From: Hermatobates lingyangjiaoensis
Lineage: Eukaryota; Arthropoda; Insecta; Hemiptera; Hermatobatidae
Reading direction: 5' to 3'
Length of the DNA: 64,000 bases
Assembly: GCA_026182355.1 (NCBI GenBank)
Contig: JAPFBL010001617.1
Location: forward strand, 3,817,001 to 3,881,000
The notes beneath the pieces were generated by a model, which made no database searches, had not been told where the DNA came from, and saw only the letters and a list, made by a program, of their open reading frames with translations. Shown piece after piece: positions 57,915-64,000 of the stretch (position 1 is the stretch's first letter; every line of letters starts with the position of its first letter). The position numbers were made by a program, and so were the translations under genes.

Positions 57915-58611
57915 TGCTATGAGTTGTCCAGGGAAAGGAATATGATTCGTCGAAATGGTGACCAATAGGAGAGTAGGTCCATGCGTGCGGTCCCAGTTAC
58001 CCGCTGCCCAGCGAAGCCTCCGTCATTCTGCTAATGGATATAGAGGTTGCACAGTCCCTCTGTGATACATGATTATTGGCAGAAAACATAAGCCTCACTT
58101 TGCAGTGAACTCCTGTTCCCTTTCTATTTTAGTTTTTTGTGGTGGTTGGGTGGTGGTTTTCTCTGTTGTCTGCGACGGATATTGATTTTATTTTAATTGA
58201 TACTCTCGTTTGTCTTCTAGGAAAAGTAGCCTTTGTCTTCATATCAACGGGTGTAGAGGTTGCACAGTCCTTCTTGATTAAAAGATGTTGACACTCGACT
58301 CCAACTTCTTCACATAGAGACCCCTTCGAGTTATTGGTTTTGTTATGTTTCGTCTTCTGTTTGTTCTGTTTAAACAAAAAATCAAAATCTATTGATCTAT
58401 TTTTGTTTTCTATAAAAACAAAAATAGAAAGGGAACAGGAGTTCACTGCAAAGTGAGGCTTATGTTTTCTGCCAATAATCTTGTATCACACAGGGACTGT
58501 GCAACCTCTACATCCATTAACAGAATGACGGAGGCTTCGCTGGGCAGCGGGTAACTGGGACCGCACGCATGGACATAAAAACTCTACTCTCCTATTGGTC
58601 ACCATTTCAAC

Positions 58612-58650
<39 letters not shown>
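57871..58650. mobile_element. Foldback element with ~190-bp arms between two (TA)n tracts
   Basis: 57935-58130 and 58425-58615 are inverted copies (for example GTCCCAGTTACCCGCTGCCC on the left and its complement on the right). About 295 bp lies between them, and a third partial copy of AGAGGTTGCACAGTCC is at 58253. (TA)n tracts sit immediately outside both arms (57872-57910 and 58613-58649). The 105-codon minus-strand frame inside (58129-58446) shows no domain. Confidence 0.6.
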
Positions 58651-58655
<5 letters not shown>

Positions 58656-58860
58656 GTATTAGTGTATTTCTGCAGCAAGTCCTCTTTTAAGCTTATTCTT
58701 TTGAGATTAATAGCAAAATCTGTTATTAATTTCAACACAATAGATATATACATATATATATAATCAATGAAGTTTAAACCACAAGAAAAAAGGAAAACAA
58801 GAGAAATAAATGCTCTGAGGCCTTTCACTTATGTCATCAGAGAGCAAACAGAGTAAGAAC
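58613..58860 (-). mobile_element. Short Penelope-like element, minus strand, ending in (TA)n
   Basis: On the minus strand: a terminal-repeat end with a hammerhead core (58840-58823), a short gap with (TA)n, then a frame reading RISLKEDLLQKYTNTYTYIY that runs into (TA)n. The SLKEDLL motif is the one seen at 51450-51490. It is a truncated sister of the element at 50995-51520. Confidence 0.5.
58823..58840 (-). ncRNA. Type I hammerhead-like ribozyme, perfect stem I
   Basis: Minus strand TGCTCT then CTGATGA, a very short stem II (ACATAAGT), GAAA, then AGGCCT and C, then AGAGCA. TGCTCT and AGAGCA form a perfect 6-bp stem I, AGG/CCT gives stem III, and C is an acceptable cleavage base. The weak point is the two-base-pair stem II. 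Confidence 0.5.
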
Positions 58861-58984
58861 TAAGAAGGTAACATAAAGTTCAACAGCCGGCAAACTCAAG
58901 GGACAATATACCTTGACAAGAAAAAAATACCCAATAAAATTAAACAGTGCAATAGAAAAACAGGAAAAATAAATAATTAATAAA
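58861..58984. other. AT-rich spacer
   Basis: Nothing recognised between the Penelope-like piece and the family A dimer. Confidence 0.4.
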
Positions 58985-60303
58985 AATTTTGGAGTAGCCT
59001 ACACTCAACTTTACTATAAGTAAACTTAAGATCAAACTTCTTGGGTATATAATACATAAGCATAATATAAACCTCATTCAAACATAATTATAAACTTCTA
59101 AATGGAAGATGTTTATTAGTCTTTCATTCCTGAGGTAGCACAAATAATGGTTGGTCCACTTATGAATATATAACCTTATTTTTGTATATCAGACCACTGA
59201 TGCAAATAAGCTCATTAGAAAAACTACAGGAGCAATAAGATTTTTGAAAAGCCAAACTAAAAATTTCTTGATACAAAATAATCTTCTATAAGAGAAGATG
59301 GCTTTCTTCCAATAGCCAGTGAATCTCTTGCATAGTGGATCTCCTTCTACATTGAATACTTAAGACAAATTTTCCCATTTAAAACTTGAAAATATTCCTA
59401 TTTTATCTGAAAAATGTTATAAACATCTAAGAAAAAATGTCGTTTTAAGATAATTTTTAATTTAACTGTCATTCAGAAAATAACTTGTCTTTCACTTTGT
59501 CAAAAATCATAAAAATTCAATTTACTCTGAACCAGTGTTATCTTTTTCCTGCCTACTGTACTCTGTTATAAGGTTGCTGTAAATGTATACAGCGGAAAAA
59601 TATATTTGTAATTAGCCGGTTTTGCATACTCAAATCAAATTTAAAGCCGGCTTTTCAGTATAATTTAAAACTATTATAGCTCATAGCCTGAAATTTTTGA
59701 AAATAATAGTTATAAACTATTAGACTAGAATAGTCAAAAACACGGTATTTGTGAACAACATATAGGGAAAGAGTCCATTCCGGACACTTCAATATTACCC
59801 AAGGTTAATATGATTCATAAAGAAAAAAAATTACATCTGATACTAAGTTTTGTTCAGGGGTGCAACATATAGATTGATTATAGCATTTTGGTAGACAAAA
59901 CTATCATACCATGGAAAGCATCGTACATTATATGTTTGACTAACGTTGATTTTTTACATGAAAGGATTTTATTCTTTTACATCTCATATTAAGTTCTTAA
60001 ATTATTTAAAAACTTTTCATTAAACCTCTAAACATCAATTTTATTTCAGTGGATTTACTCAAAAAATGTCTTAAGTCAATTTAAACAATGTAAATAAATG
60101 TAAAAAATTACAACAAATATAGAAAGTATACCAGCAGTCTAGGATCAATATTGTGTTTTTATAGTTTTTTTGCTCTTTGCCGTAATTGAAATTTCATAAT
60201 TTTTTTTATTAACTGCTAATTTCCTGTTCAAGGTTTTTTTTATTAATGTCACGGTGTTTAAATAAGTTATATTTCATTAACATAATATCATACTTATAAG
60301 ATA
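58985..60303 (+). repeat. Family A dimer, first copy and start of the second
   Basis: The first copy starts at TTGGAGTAGCCTACACTCAA and is truncated near 60245. The second begins at AACATAATATCATACTTATA (60278) and is interrupted at 60303 by a Helitron. From 59560 to 60150 it is nearly identical, in reverse orientation, to 38840-39440. Confidence 0.75.
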
Positions 60304-61679
60304 TCTATATAAATAAAATAATGATTTTGTCTGTACATTGCTTAGAACTGATTCATTTCAAGTTTTCTTTACGTTCCATACATTGGAGAAACCGAATCCA
60401 ACCTTAGAAAAATTTCTGTCGGTTTGTCGGTTTGTCTGTTTGTCCGCAAAACTTTGTCACAAGTAAACTCAGCTACCATAAAACATATAAAGCTGAAACT
60501 TATACAGTAGATTTGAGAAGGTCTAACTTAAAATATAGGCTCTAAATTGATTGGAAATTCAACGTAGAAGTGAAGTTATGGACGTTTAAAGCAAAAACGT
60601 TTGTCACAAGTAAACTCAGCCACCATAAGACATGGTGAGCTGAAACTTTGACACTGGATTTGTGTATGCCTAACTTAAAATACAGGCTCTAAATAGATTC
60701 ATAATTCAGTACAGAAACGAAGTTATAGGGCTTTAAGCGTATTTTCCTAACTTCACAGACAAGTTTATTTTGAAAATACACAGGTGTGGCAAGTAGGTAT
60801 TGTTAGTTGATTTTAATTTCATTGGAGCATATGAATATATTGCGTATTTGACATCTTTGAAAAGGTGTTTCCCAGAGTTGAGGATGTACTATCTATTACG
60901 AATAAATAGTTTTGTAAACGAGCAATTCTCAACTCTTAATATGAACAGGCAGGAAAAATCAACAAACAAGTTCTACCGAGGAAAGAACTTACAAGTCAGT
61001 AAAGAGATTGGATTAGTGATGAAGAACCAGTTCATTATCTAATTGAATTTCTTGATTCTGAATTTATTTCTCCTAGACTGCCTGCTCATGAGTAAAAACT
61101 TAAAGTAGGAGAACCAATCATGTTGCAATTTAGTAGCAGTAAGAAATTTCATGTTACGAAACATGAGTGCCCCAAAACTGTGCAACGGGACACGACTCTG
61201 AGTTCGTGCTCTACACAGATATGCCATAGAGGCGGACATAATGACTGGATGTGGTATTGGGGAGTCTGTGTGTATACCACACATACCATTGATTCCGAGC
61301 CACTGTCTGTTTCCGTTGAAATGATTGCAAAGTCCGGTCAGAGTCTATTTCGCAATGACGTTAACTAAGTCGCAAAGGGAGACTTTATCTAACGCAGGAA
61401 TTCAAGTTAGCGAGTCCAAGTTTTTCTCACATGGTCAACTATAGTTTACTTGCTGAAGAGTCAGAGGTTCCAACTGTTTATTCTTCCGTGAACCTGAAGG
61501 ACAGACAGCTAATGTGGTGTATACAGAGGCATTTGTTTAATACTGTACTAATAATGGTATTTTCTACTATTCTATAATTTCTAATTATAGTATTAGTATA
61601 TATAATAATATAATTGATATTTTGGAATACCAAGTATAATAGAATTTGTGATTCCGTCAAAGACGGGTACGTTTGCTAG
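60304..61679 (+). mobile_element. 1376-bp Helitron remnant with exact ends
   Basis: It begins TCTATATAAATAAAATAATG and ends with hairpin CCGTC-aaa-GACGG (61654-61666), GTACGTTTG and CTAG (61676-61679). It sits between A (60303) and T (61680), the canonical Helitron target. Removing it restores family A sequence (cataatatcatactt...ata|tataatatataatgttcc), as seen unfilled near 38700 (minus strand). It contains two tandem ~147-bp units (60453-60599 and 60600-60745, starting TTTGTCACAAGTAAACTCAG) and a helicase remnant. Confidence 0.92.
60850..61540 (+). pseudogene. Helitron PIF1-like helicase C-terminal remnant
   Basis: In shifting frames: LLRINSFVNEQFSTLNMNR, HYLIEFLDSEF, SPRLPAHE, KLKVGEPIML, LRNMSAPKLCNGTRL, IEADIMTGCGIGESVCIPHI, LQSPVRVYFAMTLTKSQRET and KFFSHGQLYSLL. 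In this order they match the last third of Helitron helicases, up to the FSHGQLYVALSR motif. At least two stops and several frameshifts interrupt it. The Rep nuclease region is deleted. Confidence 0.88.
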
Positions 61680-63000
61680 TATAATATATAATGTTCCATT
61701 TAGGTATAGTATAAATGTCTAAATGGGAGATATTTATAAGTCTTTTATTCCTAGAGGTGGAACAGATAGTGATTGATCCACTTAGTATTTAATAAAATCA
61801 TTTTCCTTCCCCCTTGTCAAAAATAATATATACTAATTTTCTCTAAGTGATTGTTATCTTTTTCCTGCTTGCAGTACTCTGTTATAAGGTTGTTATGAAT
61901 GTATAGTGAGAAAAAATGTATTAGTAATTAGCCAGTTTATATACTGAAATCAAAGTCAAAGCCAGCTGTTCAGTAAAATTTAAAACTTTTATTGTTAGTA
62001 GCTTCTGATTTTTGAAAATAATTTTGCCTTTTCTTGAGGACAGAGTCCAATCCTAACATATATCAAGCAAAGATACTATAATTCATAAACACAAAAAAAA
62101 ATTGTAACTGATATTATGATTTGCTCAAGGGTGGAGTATATAGATAATTAGAATATTATCAGCATTTTGTGAGACAAAGTCATCATATCATAGAAGACTA
62201 AAAAGAAATTTGTTTATTGCCGGTAATTTTTACATATAAAAATATTATTTTTCCTATATCTCGCATAAGAAAATAAATTAGTTAAATTTTTCCATTATAA
62301 ACATAAATTTTATTTCAGTGGATTTGCTCAAAAAAAACTTGTTTACATCAAGTCAATGTAAACAATGTAAATAAGTATAACAAATTCGACAAGTATAGTA
62401 GGTGATCCCTTAGACTAGGATAAACCAACAGTTTTTATACCTTTATTGTTCTTTGCCGTGATTGAAATTTCATGAATTTTTTTTATAGATTGTTAATTTT
62501 GTGTTCCTTTTTTTATCAAATATTCATGGTTTTTAATGAGCCGTTTAGCGTCCAAGAAACATTTTCTGAAAATAGAAACTGTACTGTAACGCCCCTTTTA
62601 TGAATGTAATTTTGATCAAAATTATCTCATTTCATTCTCCACATAATGTTCTATTTTTAGGCATAGGTTCATTTTAATCCAACAAACGGTATGGCTTGTA
62701 TCGCTCTCACAAGCTTTGAAATTGAATTATAAGTATTACATTTTATTGAAAAACAAATTTTTTCGTTGTTTTAAAATTCTGAATGTATGTTTCGTTTATT
62801 TTTTTGTAACCTCAAAGATAATGCCAAAATTTCAAAACTTTGAAATTGCTAACATACTCACCCACCCACACACAGATAGACATCTTCGAAAAAACTTCAT
62901 AAAACGACTTTTGGGACCTCAAGACATGTAATTCCGTCAAAATCTCGAGATAAAATTTTTTCGCAATCACTATACTTTACTTATAAATTAAAGTAATAAA
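61680..63000 (+). repeat. Family A repeat, remainder of the second dimer copy
   Basis: It continues the copy interrupted at 60303, keeps the landmarks AATGAGCCGTTTAGCGTC (62537) and TATCGCTCTCACAAGC (62699), and ends in ACTATACTTTACTTATAAAT at about 62970-62990 with a degraded terminal hairpin. Confidence 0.75.
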
Positions 63001-64000
63001 TTAATAGAAAATTTTATATTTATATATATACTTTCTAAAAATATATTTTTTGTAATATTCAATTAAATAGAATAAAAATGAGAAAAAAATAAACGAACCA
63101 TGAATACAAGGAGATAGAAAAGATATCAAACAAACATTAAGCTATATGATTAGAATCAACAATCCGGTCAGAGTTCATGTCCAAGGGCATATCGAAGATC
63201 AGAAGATCACCCCCAGTTCCACTTTGCTCAACTATGCCTTGAATTAAAAATTCGTCTAGCCTAAATAGTCTATGACTTATATTGATGAGTTTTTCGAACT
63301 GATATTTAATTAGGGCACTTTCTACAAAGTTTCTTTCTACATCAAATGAGAGAAATATCAATTCCTTAGAATCTTCCCATTTTATAGAGTGATCGTTTAA
63401 CTTAATATGTTAAAACAAAGTACTTGACTATTCTTGTCTCCTAATAGAACATTTATGTTGCTTCACTCGAGTAAGTAAACTTTTGCTCGTTTGTCAAACA
63501 TATGAAGAATCATAACTTCCACAAGAAATTCTATGATCACAAACTTTCCTTTTTTTCCCTCCACAATTATTGACAATTCAATAAATATTCAATTGCGCTC
63601 TATAATTTTTATCTTTATGTGATCCTCTTAAGTGTTTTACTCTGTAATTTAAGATATGTATATATGTATATTCCAAAACTGTCAAAAGCTATAAATTCCA
63701 TATATTTTCTATATATAGCTATATAAAACTCTATATATTCCAAAACTGTTAAACAGCACCTGACAAAACACAAGTAAATAGAACAAAGAACAGGACAAAG
63801 TACTTATAGATACCAATATTGTGATCAGGTAGTTTGTTATTAGGGAGAAGAATAAAAGAAGAAAAGTAGATAGATGTAGTAGTGAGGAGGAAGTTAAGTC
63901 TTTAATTAAAGACTACAAGAAAAACTAACGACCTCCTCTCAATCATATCTACTTCTCTTGAACAACTGCCTCTTCGAAATATTGGTCGAAAGTGTTATGT
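63001..64000. other. AT-rich sequence, no gene seen
   Basis: The 74-codon minus-strand frame at 63137-63361 has no recognised domain. The last ~60 bases (CTGCCTCTTCGAAATATTGG) resemble Penelope-like terminal-repeat sequence, but the window ends there. Confidence 0.4.

Noticed and set aside
58129..58446. 105-codon frame within the foldback element
   Set aside because: Asn/Lys-rich, no domain, and it spans both arm and loop of a repeat.
63137..63361. 74-codon minus-strand frame near the window end
   Set aside because: No recognisable motif and no supporting context.

Overview
This is AT-rich nuclear DNA from a eukaryote, most likely an arthropod. It holds a mariner remnant, Penelope-like elements (PLEs), Helitrons, a hAT element, a non-LTR retrotransposon, polymerase III-type repeats, long AT and CT microsatellites, and a eukaryotic matrix metalloproteinase (MMP) gene present twice. 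I cannot name the species. Apart from the two MMP copies I see no intact host gene. Almost everything else is mobile DNA or featureless AT-rich sequence.

Layout. 0.27-1.2 kb is a foldback made from a mariner element. 1.3-1.9 and 14.5-15.1 kb are 3' ends of PLEs with GIY-YIG nuclease remnants. 4.3-11.3 kb holds several copies of an unclassified ~1.6 kb repeat, called family A here. 12.0-13.5 kb is a decayed non-LTR element with an RNase H domain. 19.3-40.7 kb is a nested set of insertions. An old Helitron helicase gene (minus strand) is split by a family A dimer. That dimer is itself split by a 1.34 kb hAT element and by a 16.4 kb Helitron-like element at 21796-38183. 42.9-49.0 kb has more family A and a 588-bp inverted-repeat pair. 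49.1-58.9 kb is dominated by short PLE pieces next to (TA)n tracts, several carrying hammerhead-ribozyme motifs. 59-63 kb is a second family A dimer, interrupted by a 1376-bp Helitron whose ends can be read exactly.

The most notable object is the 16.4 kb element. It has a Helitron-like 5' end and a 3' hairpin followed by CTAG on the minus strand, and an unoccupied version of its target site survives in another family A copy at 9.46 kb. Inside is a near-perfect giant palindrome with arms of 7.17 and ~7.71 kb and a 36-bp spacer. Each arm carries one complete, intronless, secreted MMP-like gene of 521 codons (signal peptide, cysteine switch, HExxHxxGxxH zinc site, hemopexin-like C-terminus), and the two proteins are identical. 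Each gene lies between 381-bp inverted repeats. Each arm ends in a ~293-bp tandem array, with 6 units on the left and 8 on the right. No replicase-helicase is visible inside the element, so it would be non-autonomous, moving a duplicated protease gene as cargo. Helicase remnants belonging to other, decayed Helitrons lie nearby.
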